Of a stretch of 64,000 nucleotides of DNA, positions 15,639 through 23,949 are shown in pieces. The position numbers and the translations under genes were made by a program. Within the stretch, counting starts at the first letter, position 1; the number at the start of each line of letters is the position of its first letter. The notes below the pieces were generated by a model that saw only the letters and a list, made by a program, of their open reading frames with translations, had not been told where the DNA came from and did not search any database. This DNA is from Streptomyces tibetensis (lineage in GTDB: Bacteria; Actinomycetota; Actinomycetes; Streptomycetales; Streptomycetaceae), in the NCBI RefSeq assembly GCF_007655005.1, contig NZ_SZVW01000027.1, forward strand, positions 1-64,000. Reading direction: 5' to 3'.

Positions 15639-15644
15639 ACGATA
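15639..15644 (-). promoter_or_regulatory. -10 element of a probable leaderless methyltransferase promoter
   Basis: TATCGT on the minus strand is separated from ATG 15631 by seven bases (CGGGCCC), with no Shine-Dalgarno sequence in between. Confidence 0.5.
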
Positions 15645-15679
15645 CGAAGGGCGGCTGCGCAGGGCCACCGGCCGCCGGC

Positions 15680-16627
15680 CTAGCCTCCGAGGCAGATGAC
15701 GAGCAGGCAGAGCTCCTTCGACTTCGGGTCGGAGGGGGACGTCTCGGGCGGAGTGGTCGCCGCGGGCGGGGGTGTCGAGGGGGAGGTCGGCTGCTGTGCG
15801 TCCGAGCCGGACGCGGCGGCCGGGGGTGCCGTCGGCTCGGTGGCCGTCGAGCCGGACGAACCCGACGACCCGGATGAACCAGATGAACCGACGCTGCCGG
15901 TGACCGTGCCGACGGTGTCCCTGACGGTCTTGCGGGGCGCGGTCGTCAGCGGGAGCTCGCGGGGCGCGGCGGCCGCGTCCGTCCGCGTGTCCGTCGGCGT
16001 GGTGCGGGGGTCGGCGGCCCGGGACTGCTGGTGGCGCGAGGCGCGGTCGTTGTGCGACGGGGCCGTGGAGGCGGAGCGCGGGGTGTCCTGCCGGCTCGAC
16101 GTCGGTTCGGAGAACGTCGGCGCCTCACCCAGGGCGCCGCCCATGGTGGTGTCCTCCGGCGTCGCGGAGGCCTGCACGCCGGGCTTCGCGTTGCCGTTCA
16201 TCGCTGCGACCGTCAGACCGCCGCCGACGAGCGCGACCGCCGTCGCCACCACGGCCCGGCGCTGGTTCTTCTTCCAGCGGGCCAGCTGGCGCCGCCGGGC
16301 CGCGCGCCCTGCCGGCCGGGCTTCGTACCCCTCCCCCGCGCCGGCGTCCGAGGGGTCGTGGGCGTCCGAGGCGTCGTGCGCGGCGGCCGAGCCGGGGCCG
16401 TTCTGCGTCGGCGCGGGGGTCTCGTCCCACACGGTGCCGTCGTGCCAGGTGCCGGGGCCCGCCGGGTACTCCCAGGAGGCCGGTCCGCCCGGGTCCGTGG
16501 CGGCCACGGGGTCCGGGCCGGGACGGCCGCCGAGGACGGAGGGGTCGATGTCCGGGGCGTAGGCGCCGCACCCCGGGCAGACCAAGGCGCCGTTGAGGTG
16601 CCGACGGCACGACGAGCAGTAGTCCAT
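15680..16627 (-). CDS. Zinc-ribbon single-pass membrane protein (SCO2400 family-like)
   Basis: The protein has 315 residues. The N-terminus MDYCSSCRRHLNGALVCPGC carries two CxxC knuckles (a zinc ribbon). A low-complexity cytosolic stretch rich in Gly, Pro and Asp follows, then a basic patch (RRRQLARWKKNQRRAV), one membrane helix (VVATAVALVGGGLTVAAM), and a long external Ser/Thr/Pro tail with a GSSGSSGSSGSSGS run. The extreme C-terminus (ELCLLVICLGG) is hydrophobic with two Cys. The N-terminus matches my recollection of the SCO2400 family of uncharacterised Streptomyces proteins. No catalytic motif is visible. The ribosome site before ATG 16627 is poor. Confidence 0.75.
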   Translation of the reverse strand: MDYCSSCRRHLNGALVCPGCGAYAPDIDPSVLGGRPGPDPVAATDPGGPASWEYPAGPGTWHDGTVWDETPAPTQNGPGSAAAHDASDAHDPSDAGAGEGYEARPAGRAARRRQLARWKKNQRRAVVATAVALVGGGLTVAAMNGNAKPGVQASATPEDTTMGGALGEAPTFSEPTSSRQDTPRSASTAPSHNDRASRHQQSRAADPRTTPTDTRTDAAAAPRELPLTTAPRKTVRDTVGTVTGSVGSSGSSGSSGSSGSTATEPTAPPAAASGSDAQQPTSPSTPPPAATTPPETSPSDPKSKELCLLVICLGG

Positions 16628-16975
16628 GTGTGGTGTTCCCGATCTGGCTGTTCCGGCGGCTCGCCGGCCGCGGCCTGGTCACGTTCGCACGTGGGATCGA
16701 GCCGTAACGCTAACGAGACTTTGAAAGGGCGGTGTGCAGTCTGTGTGACGCCTCTGCACAGATCCTCGGGATCTCACGTGTGCCACAAGTGACTCACGAG
16801 TAAAAGAGTCGCAACGTGGGAACGCTCGGGCCCCCACCGTCACGGAGCCCGCCCCTCCACTCGTGTCGCCCCTCAACTCCCCTGATTTTCCTGCCGACTG
16901 ACGCACAACCCTTTGGACATCCGGCGGGTCACACCATGCAGGAGCAACCACCTCGAAGAGTTGCATGGGGGAAAT
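16628..16975. other. 348-bp intergenic region upstream of the SapA-like gene
   Basis: No ORF of note. It holds the divergent promoter regions of the zinc-ribbon and SapA-like genes, a 15-bp perfect palindrome AGATCCTCGGGATCT (16760-16774) and a BldD-like site a few bases further on. Confidence 0.6.
16788..16797. promoter_or_regulatory. Candidate BldD-type site AGTGACTCAC
   Basis: The sequence has the two BldD half-sites AGTGA and TCAC in the right order. It is ~180 bp before the spore-associated gene, whose expected developmental control makes the site plausible. Short motif, so chance is possible. Confidence 0.3.
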
Positions 16976-17425
16976 ATGCGATTCACCCGTTCCGTCCTGG
17001 CAGCGTCCGCAGTGGCGGCACTGTCCGTGGGAACCATGACCGCCCTGGCGTCGCCGGCCTCGGCCGCGCCCAACACCACTCCGCAGAAGGTCTGTGGCAG
17101 TGGGTACAAGACGGTCAACTCGGCGACCGTCGGCTCGTTGGGGACCGTCTACCTGACCTACAACGCCTCCAACGGCAAGAACTGCGTCACGACCATCCGC
17201 AACAACCCGGGCAATGCCGTGAGCATGTCGGCCTGGGTCTCCGTCCCGGACACCGAGCAAAGCGACTACGACGAGGGCCTGTTCACGTCGTACGCCGGGC
17301 CGACCTACGCCTACGGCAAGGGCCACTGCGTGGACTGGGGCGGCAGCATCGCCAACACGTACGTGCAGGTGTACGGCTCCAACTGCGGCTCCCTGAAGGA
17401 GCACAGGGTCACGTTCACCCGCTGA
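16976..17425 (+). CDS. SapA-like spore-associated secreted protein
   Basis: This 149-residue protein has a Sec signal peptide (MRFTRSVLAASAVAALSVGT, cleavage after ASA at ~32). The mature protein begins APNTTPQKVCGSGYKTVNSA and continues with VGSLGTVYLTYNASNGKNC, a pattern I recognise from spore-associated protein A of Streptomyces. Four Cys are spaced to form two disulfides. Such proteins are released from aerial spores; their function is unknown. ATG 16976 follows GGGGGA by four bases. A strong hairpin terminator follows the stop. Confidence 0.78.
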   Translation: MRFTRSVLAASAVAALSVGTMTALASPASAAPNTTPQKVCGSGYKTVNSATVGSLGTVYLTYNASNGKNCVTTIRNNPGNAVSMSAWVSVPDTEQSDYDEGLFTSYAGPTYAYGKGHCVDWGGSIANTYVQVYGSNCGSLKEHRVTFTR

Positions 17426-17435
17426 CCCCCCTCCG

Positions 17436-17467
17436 GCCGGGCTCCACGGGCGACCGTGGGGCCCGGC
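17436..17467 (+). terminator. Terminator of the SapA-like gene
   Basis: GCCGGGCTCCACGG (17436-17449) pairs with CCGTGGGGCCCGGC (17454-17467), 14 bp with one T-G wobble and a four-base loop, followed by TTCTCC. Confidence 0.8.
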
Positions 17468-17486
17468 TTCTCCGTGCCGGGCCTAC

Positions 17487-17512
17487 GCCCAGGCCGTCAC
17501 CGGCAGGAACGA
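17487..17512. repeat. Left copy of a 26-bp direct repeat (orphan GH43/AbfB 3' end)
   Basis: This segment matches 26543-26568 at 25 of 26 positions in the same orientation. Read on the minus strand with the adjacent TAG (17484-17486) it encodes SFLPVTAWA-stop, the same ending as the GH43/AbfB protein (SFVPVTAWA). Nothing upstream on that strand continues the AbfB fold, so it is an orphan 3' end or one side of an insertion. Confidence 0.7.
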
Positions 17513-17519
17513 GCACATC

Positions 17520-18409
17520 GCATGCACATGGGCGACAGCGAATGATGATGCGATGGCTGGGCGGGCTGCGCTTGCGGATCATGACTTCCTCCCGCCCTTC
17601 TGAGTCTTGGCAGTCGAACTCGCCGCACGCTCGCTTCGCGTGCCGGGCCGGTGGTCACGTGCCACTTCGGCTTGTCGCCTGATCCGCTGTGCACGTGCTG
17701 TCAGCGCCGCCTCGACCCGGAGGAGCCGGGATGCCGTACAACTCCTCCGAACTCGGCACTCGCTCTGCGGTCCAAGCGCTTCCGGGACGCGCAGGCCATC
17801 GGGAACACCGTGTCGCACCTCAATCGTCTGGCGGCAGCCCCACAGTCGGCGCACGGCCCATCCCAGCACCGCACCGGCGCTCGGCGCGGGCCCCCGTGCC
17901 GACGCCACTGGCGTGGCCCCCCCCTGCGGCTGAACGTCAGGACGACGGCTGACCGGTGGTCGGCCGGGCGCAGCGCGCCCGAAGGTGCGTGACCCGCGAG
18001 CTGCTCAGGTTCTCTATGCGCACCCGCACCTGATGCTCATCCGGTGCCCACCCCCGGCGTGGAGTGTGCACCGCACTCGCCGGTGCGGCGCACGAACGCG
18101 TCCCCGGGCCAGGCCGGCGGCTGTCGACGCATTCCACATGGCGAGGGTGAAACTCTGACAGCGTGTCAAATCATCTGGGTGGCGCATGTCGTAACGCAGC
18201 TCGGCAAAGGCATGACTCATTACTTTTACCGTCAACCGAGACTTTTACCCTTCAATTTCCCACCCAGTAACCAACGGAGCCGCGGGCCCCCGATGGCCTC
18301 GGTCGAGTCGCATACCGTATCCGGCCCCCTCAGACTGAACGGGTGCCGACCGGCCTGTAGGCCGCTACCGCAATCTCGGCGATTCCCGGACCCGACAAAG
18401 GGAGCTGAC
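17520..18409. other. ~0.9-kb gene-free segment at the left side of the island
   Basis: No ORF here has convincing codon bias, homology or a ribosome site. The sequence is less GC-rich than the flanks, with AT-rich stretches at 18215-18260. Those contain ACTTTTACC twice (18222-18230 and 18241-18249), 19 bp apart, which could be a direct-repeat operator for the DyP gene. Confidence 0.5.
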
Positions 18410-19807
18410 TTGCCCGTCGAACTCAATGACACAGTGCCGTTGTCGTGGAAGAACGCCACCGGCGACAACGACAGCATGCTGCAGAACCTGCAGGCGAACC
18501 TCCTGAAGGGCCATGTCCGCGACCGTCTGCACATCCTCCTCCTGCAATTCTCCGAGGGCCCAGAGGGCGCCGCGGAGGCCCGGGCGTTCCTGGCCGGACT
18601 GGTCCCGCTGATGAAGTCGGCCAAGACGGCTCTCGAAGAAGTGGAAGCCTTCAAACAGCACGGCTCGCAGGGCACGCCCTATGTCGGTGTGGGGCTGACG
18701 AACGCGGGCTACGGCAGGCTGGGCCTGACAGGTGCGGTGCCCTCTGACCCTGTCTTCCAGCGGGGAATGCGACACCCCGATTCCCTGACCAATCTGAAAG
18801 ACCCTGATCCCATGCAGTGGGAGGCCGGTTACCAGCAGGAAATCCACGCCGTCGTCCTGGTAGGCGACGCCGATTCGCCTCCCGCCGACGCCCGGCTCGC
18901 CGAGGTCGAGGCGCTGCTGACAGGTTCGATCACCGTGCTCGCCAGGGAAACCGGCAAGACCCAGCACGACGCCGCGGGCCGCGCGATCGAGCACTTCGGG
19001 TATGTCGACGGGCGGAGCCTGCCGCTGTTCCTCGCCGAGGACCTGGAAGCCGAGCGTGACACGCTGGACGGAACCTCCGTATGGAATCCGTTCCTGCCGC
19101 TGGGACGGTTGCTGGTCGCAGACCCGGGTGCCCCCAACCCCGGCACAGACTTCGGCAGCTACTTCGTGCTGCGCAAGCTGGAGCAGAACGTACGAGCCTT
19201 CAAAGCTGCCGAGGAAGCGCTCGCCACCGCGCTGAAGCTCGACAACAACGACCGCGAGCGCGCCGGTGCCATGCTCGTCGGCCGCTTCCGGGACGGCACC
19301 CCGCTCACCCTCCAGGCCGAGGCCGGAGCGGACAAGCCGGTGATGAACGACTTCACCTACGCCAGCGACACCGGCGCCCACAAGTGCCCGTTCCAGGCGC
19401 ACATCCGCAAGACCAACCCACGCGGGTCAGGCGGCTTCGAAACACCGGACGAGGAGAAGCTGCACCTGCTGGCGCGGCGTGGGCAGACCTACGGAGAGCG
19501 CACCGAAGGCGACGAGCCCGAGGGCGGCGTCGGTCTCCTGTTCATGGCCTTCAACTCCGAGCTCGGTCAGCAGTTCGAGTTCATGCAGCGGAGGTGGGCC
19601 AACAACTCCGGGTTCCCCCATCACGGCGCCGCCCCCCAGCCCGGGCTCGACGCCGTGATCGGTCAGGGCGACCGGCCGCCGCAGACATGGCCGAAGGCCT
19701 GGGGAAACGACGAGACTCAGGAAGTCCCCGCTCCTGTACAGGCCGTGACGATGAAGGGCGGCGAGTACTTCTTCATGCCCTCGCTGCCGTTCCTGCGCAG
19801 CCTGTGA
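18410..19807 (+). CDS. DyP-type heme peroxidase
   Basis: This 465-residue dye-decolorizing peroxidase has the family's distal motif HFGYVDGRSLP (GxxDG, catalytic Asp ~200) and the C-terminal heme-binding block AHKCPFQAHIRKTNPRG with the proximal His (~331). GRFRDGTPL precedes it, as usual. There is no Tat or Sec signal, so it is cytosolic or encapsulated; it is not next to an encapsulin gene. TTG 18410 is the chosen start because GGGAG lies five bases before it, it yields the natural N-terminus PVELNDTVPLSW, and the open frame upstream has no bias. DyPs oxidise phenols, dyes and lignin-like aromatics. Convergent with the ferritin-like gene. Confidence 0.9.
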   Translation: MPVELNDTVPLSWKNATGDNDSMLQNLQANLLKGHVRDRLHILLLQFSEGPEGAAEARAFLAGLVPLMKSAKTALEEVEAFKQHGSQGTPYVGVGLTNAGYGRLGLTGAVPSDPVFQRGMRHPDSLTNLKDPDPMQWEAGYQQEIHAVVLVGDADSPPADARLAEVEALLTGSITVLARETGKTQHDAAGRAIEHFGYVDGRSLPLFLAEDLEAERDTLDGTSVWNPFLPLGRLLVADPGAPNPGTDFGSYFVLRKLEQNVRAFKAAEEALATALKLDNNDRERAGAMLVGRFRDGTPLTLQAEAGADKPVMNDFTYASDTGAHKCPFQAHIRKTNPRGSGGFETPDEEKLHLLARRGQTYGERTEGDEPEGGVGLLFMAFNSELGQQFEFMQRRWANNSGFPHHGAAPQPGLDAVIGQGDRPPQTWPKAWGNDETQEVPAPVQAVTMKGGEYFFMPSLPFLRSL

Positions 19808-20006
19808 TCGCTGCGCGTCCGTCCCGCTGTACAGGGAAGGCGACACGAAGGCGGCTGGTGGAGTGGCCGCACAGGGCCTCTGTCGAGGTGCCGGCCGCGG
19901 CGGCGTCGAATACCGCTGCGGCCAAAATCGCCGTACACAGCCACCGACCGCACAGCCCTGACGGCGCCGCGGCGCCGAGGTACTATTGCGCCGACGTACT
20001 GTCGCC

Positions 20007-21086
20007 TCACGGCTCGTCCGAAACGTATCGGAATTCCGGCCCGTAGGTCTTACCGGTCCCGTCGGGCAATGGCGTTCGCATGAGGTTCTGAGCAGGTTCC
20101 TGCAACTGCAGCATCTGCCCGATCGATTGGCTCAGCATTTGCTTGGCTGTACTCGGCTGCTCCGCCTTCCACGCACGCTCCAGGAGCCGGAGCATTGAGC
20201 TGTAGTGGCGGTTGAAGGTGTCGAGTTCCGTGAGCACGTCACTGGACACAGGTACGCCGCCTTGGGCCCAGCCGCCCGCCGGAACCGTGCCCATGGGGAA
20301 GGTTCGGGGCAGGGGAATCTCTTCACCCTGGAAGTCGAACCGTGGCGGATCGTCCGACACACGGATCAGCCTACGTCCGTGGAAGAACTCCCGGAACGAG
20401 TAGAAGTGGGCGAGTTCTCCGGTCTCGCCGGGGAAGGGGTTGTCTGGCGACGCGGCAGTGCCCTCACCTTGCTCCTTGATAATCTTCACGGCCGCCTCGA
20501 CCGCATCGAGTGAGTTGAGAGCGACGATGTCGTTCCCTTCGCCGTGGGACGACGACATGTTCTTGATGAGCTGCCGCGTGCCCTTGATCAATTCCGGTTG
20601 TGAGCGGAAGGCTTCGAGGATCGCCGCGTAGAAGGCGCCGATGGACGTGTGCACTTCCAGGTCCTCAACCACGGGGTCGTCGGGCCTCTCGATGCGGGAG
20701 TACATCTCGAGCGACTGCTTGCTCAACTGCATGAGCGAAACCGACAAGTCCGGCTGCACGCCACCAGGGAGTCGGCCTGGATACTTCGGGACGACACTTT
20801 CATCGGCGATGCGCGGTTCCCCTCCAATGGTGGTGAGCATGTTGCAGGCCAGGCCCATGTGCGACATCTCATCGAAGATGATCGCGTGGAGCGTTTGAAA
20901 GACTCCCGAGTTCTGGTCCGATTCCTCGATCGACCAGAGGGCGCACAAGTAGGGAGGAAGCGTGGCCAGCTCCAGCATGATGGCCTGCTGCAGCGCCTGC
21001 TGCAGCCAACGCTCGTCGTGCTCCTCGGCGGGCATGCGCATGAGCTCGACGATCGCGTTGCTTCGATAGTTGACTACCTCAGTCAT
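20007..21086 (-). CDS. Ferritin-like protein with VioB/iminophenyl-pyruvate dimer synthase-type domain
   Basis: The protein has 359 residues. The N-terminal ~230 form a four-helix ferritin-like domain: ALQQAIMLELATLPPYLCAL, then FQTLHAIIFDEMSHMGLACN (ExxH iron-ligand motif), NMLTTIGGEPRI and a later helix with TSIGAFYAAILEAF. This is the domain found at the N-terminus of VioB/RebD-type enzymes (PF12902), but the large C-terminal catalytic part of those enzymes is absent. The C-terminal ~100 residues (FYSFREFFHGRRLIRV and a final helical bundle) are typical of the stand-alone Streptomyces forms. Iron-dependent oxidation is likely; the substrate is unknown. ATG 21086 has a weak ribosome site (ACGGGA). 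Confidence 0.82.
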   Translation of the reverse strand: MTEVVNYRSNAIVELMRMPAEEHDERWLQQALQQAIMLELATLPPYLCALWSIEESDQNSGVFQTLHAIIFDEMSHMGLACNMLTTIGGEPRIADESVVPKYPGRLPGGVQPDLSVSLMQLSKQSLEMYSRIERPDDPVVEDLEVHTSIGAFYAAILEAFRSQPELIKGTRQLIKNMSSSHGEGNDIVALNSLDAVEAAVKIIKEQGEGTAASPDNPFPGETGELAHFYSFREFFHGRRLIRVSDDPPRFDFQGEEIPLPRTFPMGTVPAGGWAQGGVPVSSDVLTELDTFNRHYSSMLRLLERAWKAEQPSTAKQMLSQSIGQMLQLQEPAQNLMRTPLPDGTGKTYGPEFRYVSDEP

Positions 21087-21714
21087 GTGGTTTCCCGTCG
21101 TCCCGGCCCGGCATAGCGGCCGTCGCAACGTGGTTCGCCGCGATGCAGGAGCAGTTGTTCTTCCTTGGGCTGTTCGCCGACGAGGCCCATACGGCCGGCC
21201 AGTGCTTCAACGAGCCGCTGGGCCACAGACCACCCAGAGCCGGCGGTGCGTACACCCCGTCACTCGGGACCGATGCTCCGGGACGAGGGCGATTGTCACC
21301 TTCGCAAGCGTCGTCCTCGGAATTCAGCGTGCGCACGATGATTCCGGGCGGGGCCCAGCCTCAAGGGCTTATCGCTCCCCCTGTTCGCCTTCGCGACAAG
21401 GCTCTCGGGGGTTGGGCACGCCGGAGACATCCATCAGTTCAACTTCCAGCATGATTGATCGCTTCGCAGCGTGTCCCCCGGCCCGCATTCAGCTTACGTC
21501 CGTCTCGTAGGCCATGCATTTCCTCAGGTACGTTGAGTCGCTGCAACCGCCGCCCGCTTCGTGCACGAGGAACAAGAACATGAGCACCATCTCAGCGCGC
21601 CGAGGTGGTAGTTGCTGCCAAGCAGTGACTGGGGTGCGTCATGGACCCAATCGGGTGATAGTGGTCAGAGGGGGCTACCTCAACTTCAAGTGCTTTCCCC
21701 TTGAAGGAGGCACC
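21087..21714. other. 628-bp region between divergent ferritin-like and protease genes
   Basis: I found no supportable gene. A short minus-strand frame (21488 to about 21370) reads SIMLEVELMDVSGVPNPREP before a stop and could be a gene remnant. Codon usage is poor and AT content is higher than in the flanks. It must hold both divergent promoters. Confidence 0.45.
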
Positions 21715-23094
21715 ATGCCCGACAAAGACCAGTTTCCGCATGCGGAAGCTCCCGACGAGCGCTCAAGCGTCTTCGCTCCGGATCAGGACAACCAGGTACC
21801 GGGCGAAGTGCTCATCAAGGTGCAGCCAGACGCGGCGAAGGGGGTCTCTGCAGCCGTGCCGACCGGTCCTGTGCGCGGGGTGTTCGCCGCAGCCACCCAT
21901 CTGGGGCTCGAACCGCTCGACCAAGTCTTCACGGACATCGGAGTCCGCTCCGTGACCCGATTGCACCCACCACCTGCACCCATCCCCGCAGGGATCGCGG
22001 CCGTCGCGGAGCAGACCGAACTCAGTGCCGCCTACCGCGTCCGCTTCGACCCCGCACAGGACGTCTCCCGCGCCGTCCAGCGCCTCAACGCCTTGGAGGA
22101 GGTGTCTGTCGCCGAGCCCAACCGCTGGCGGGAGCAGGCATCCGTGATTCCCAACGACCCGCTCTTCGCACAGCAATGGGGACTGAAGAGGATCAAGTGT
22201 CCCGAGGCATGGGAACGGAACAGGGGCAGCGACTCGGTCAGCGTCGCCATCATCGACACCGGAGTCGACCTGGACCATCCCGAGTTGGCGCCGCTCCTGA
22301 AACAGGGCAAGGACTTCGTCGATCTCGGACCAGATCCGATGGCAAGCCCAGGCTGGGTCTTCGAGGGTGACTTCCTGGGAGTCGACGATTTCCCGCAGGA
22401 CGAGGTCGGGCACGGCACACACGTAGCCGGAACCATCGCCTGCCGCTCCAACAATCGTGAGGGAGTGACCGGTGTGACGTGGGAGTGCCGTCTGATGCCG
22501 GTACGGGTACTCGCTCGTATCCGTCGGCTCAGCGACAACCTCATCAGCGGCACTGGCAGCGCGGCCGACATCGCGGCAGGCATCCGGTGGGCGGTCGACC
22601 ATGGTGCCCGGGTTCTCAATCTCAGCCTCGGCGGCCCTCAAGCGACCGAGGTCGAGCGTGATGCCATCGCGCACGCCATCAACCATGACGTGGTCGTCGT
22701 GGCTGCGATGGGCAACAACGGCCGGCGGACGCAGAGCTTCCCGGCGGCCTTCGACGACGTCATCGCCGTGGGCGCCACCGACCCGCTGGACCGCAAGGCG
22801 ATCTTCTCGAACACCGGCCCACACATCGATGTGTCGGCGCCCGGGGTCAACATCCTCAGCACCTTCCTGGACGACACGTTCTCCCCGTCGGACGGTACCT
22901 CGATGGCCTGCCCACACGTGGCCGGAGTCGCGGCTCTGCTGCTTTCTCTCGGCCCCGGATTGAGCGCTCGGGACGTCCGCCAGATCCTTCGCACCACCGC
23001 GAAGCCTTTGCGCCGGCGTCCCAACGACCCAGTGCCCAACGACGATTTCGGTTTCGGCCTCGTCGACGCCGATTCGGCGCTCGCCCTGGTCTGA
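21715..23094 (+). CDS. S8 family subtilisin-like protease, no signal peptide
   Basis: This 459-residue protease has the complete subtilase triad: Asp181 in VAIIDTGVDLDHPEL, His233 in GHGTHVAGTIA, Ser396 in DGTSMACPHVAGVAALLL, and the oxyanion Asn334/335 in AMGNNG. Residues ~30-140 form a prodomain-like region ending SRAVQRLNALEEVSVAEPN, as in fervidolysin-type zymogens. No signal peptide or membrane helix is present, so it probably works inside the cell or leaves by a non-classical route. ATG 21715 follows AAGGAGG by five bases. A small gene on the opposite strand just downstream encodes a protein resembling this prodomain. Confidence 0.92.
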   Translation: MPDKDQFPHAEAPDERSSVFAPDQDNQVPGEVLIKVQPDAAKGVSAAVPTGPVRGVFAAATHLGLEPLDQVFTDIGVRSVTRLHPPPAPIPAGIAAVAEQTELSAAYRVRFDPAQDVSRAVQRLNALEEVSVAEPNRWREQASVIPNDPLFAQQWGLKRIKCPEAWERNRGSDSVSVAIIDTGVDLDHPELAPLLKQGKDFVDLGPDPMASPGWVFEGDFLGVDDFPQDEVGHGTHVAGTIACRSNNREGVTGVTWECRLMPVRVLARIRRLSDNLISGTGSAADIAAGIRWAVDHGARVLNLSLGGPQATEVERDAIAHAINHDVVVVAAMGNNGRRTQSFPAAFDDVIAVGATDPLDRKAIFSNTGPHIDVSAPGVNILSTFLDDTFSPSDGTSMACPHVAGVAALLLSLGPGLSARDVRQILRTTAKPLRRRPNDPVPNDDFGFGLVDADSALALV

Positions 23095-23195
23095 GGGCCG
23101 CCCCCGGAACCACTGCCTTCCGCTGCCCGCCGACGCGCCGGGGCCCCTCGGTGGGCAGCGTCAACCGGTTGCCCACCCTCGCCCCGAGCCGCGCT

Positions 23196-23444
23196 TCACA
23201 TGCCCGGACCGTCGGAGTAGCGCATCACATCGGGCTCTGCCTCGGCGACACCCTCGACGCCACGAGCGCTCTCCACGGCTTCCGAAACGCCGATCTCCTC
23301 CGGAAACAGCGCCACCGCCCGGTCGGGCAGCGACTCACGCGGAGCCTGCACCCGCTCGGCTCCTACCGCTTCCAGCCCATCGGCGACAGCTGACCAGTCC
23401 CCGTCCTGGGCAAGCTTGACAATGACACGGACCGACACGTCCAC
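23196..23444 (-). CDS. Stand-alone subtilase-prodomain-like (I9-type) small protein
   Basis: This 82-residue protein has no signal peptide. It begins VSVRVIVKLAQDGDWSAV and ends in ALFPEEIGVSEAVESARGVE followed by GVAEAEPDVMRY. The latter lines up well with the prodomain end of the neighbouring protease (VRFDPAQDVSRAVQRLNALE then EVSVAEPN), including the hallmark EPD/EPN. Stand-alone I9-like domains are known inhibitors or folding chaperones of subtilases. Here the pairing is inferred from resemblance and position, converging on the protease gene with a 101-bp gap. Start GTG 23444 with AGAGTAGG upstream. Confidence 0.65.
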   Translation of the reverse strand: MDVSVRVIVKLAQDGDWSAVADGLEAVGAERVQAPRESLPDRAVALFPEEIGVSEAVESARGVEGVAEAEPDVMRYSDGPGM

Positions 23445-23453
23445 CGCCTACTC

Positions 23454-23697
23454 TCAGCTCGCAACCTGCGCTGCTCCCTCCACCTTTGCCGATGCGCCAT
23501 CACCCCGCGACAGGAACGAGATGAGTTCGTCCACCGCTTCCTGCCATTCCTTCTTCTTTCCTTGCCACCGGCCAGTTGTCCCGGGCCTGGTCGACCTCGA
23601 GTCCAACTCGACACCACGAAGCAGGCTCCACAGGCAGGTTCTTGGAATGAGCCACAATCGTCAGCCATTTGGAGGAAGTGAAATCGCAAAAGACCAT
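23454..23697 (-). pseudogene. Frameshifted small gene upstream of the prodomain-like gene
   Basis: From ATG 23697 one frame reads MVFCDFTSSKWLTIVAHSKN then PVEPASWCRVGLEVDQARDN followed by W and P. Near 23565-23570 the sensible reading shifts by one base into WQGKKKEWQEAVDELISFLS, ending at a TGA 10 bp before the prodomain-like start. Joined, it would be a protein of about 80 residues. I do not recognise the family. The shift may be a real mutation, a sequencing error or programmed. If functional, it would be the first gene of a two-gene operon with the prodomain-like protein. Confidence 0.45.
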
Positions 23698-23754
23698 GAT
23701 TACGGCTGATACTCATAATCGAAGTCGCCATACCTCACCTGGAAAGGACGTTCC

Positions 23755-23949
23755 ATGACCGTCACCACTGCTGACGCCAAGACGTTCAAGAATGCGCTCA
23801 GGTCCGATGTGAAAACCTGGCACGCACTGTCCTTCTCAACGATGGATGAAGCCGTCAACTTCGTCAATTTCGAGCCTGCACAAGGAGCAGGAGAGGTCGA
23901 ATTCTCCTTCGGCCCGGACGGGCAGATCTGGCTGATGTACTTCCTGTAG
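23755..23949 (+). CDS. Orphan 64-residue protein
   Basis: The small ORF encodes MTVTTADAKTFKNALRSDVK, then TWHALSFSTMDEAVNFVNFE, and ends GEVEFSFGPDGQIWLMYFL. It has GGAAAGGA seven bases before ATG 23755. It is acidic, soluble except for a hydrophobic aromatic C-terminus, and has lower-GC codon use than the core genes. It is divergent from the frameshifted gene 57 bp away. No family is recognised. The balanced composition and good ribosome site argue that it is real; it could be a small regulatory or precursor peptide. Confidence 0.55.
   Translation: MTVTTADAKTFKNALRSDVKTWHALSFSTMDEAVNFVNFEPAQGAGEVEFSFGPDGQIWLMYFL

Noticed and set aside
17520..18409. Several 60-110 codon frames in the left part of the island
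   Set aside because: They overlap each other on both strands, have no ribosome site, no family resemblance and biased Arg/Ser/Pro composition.
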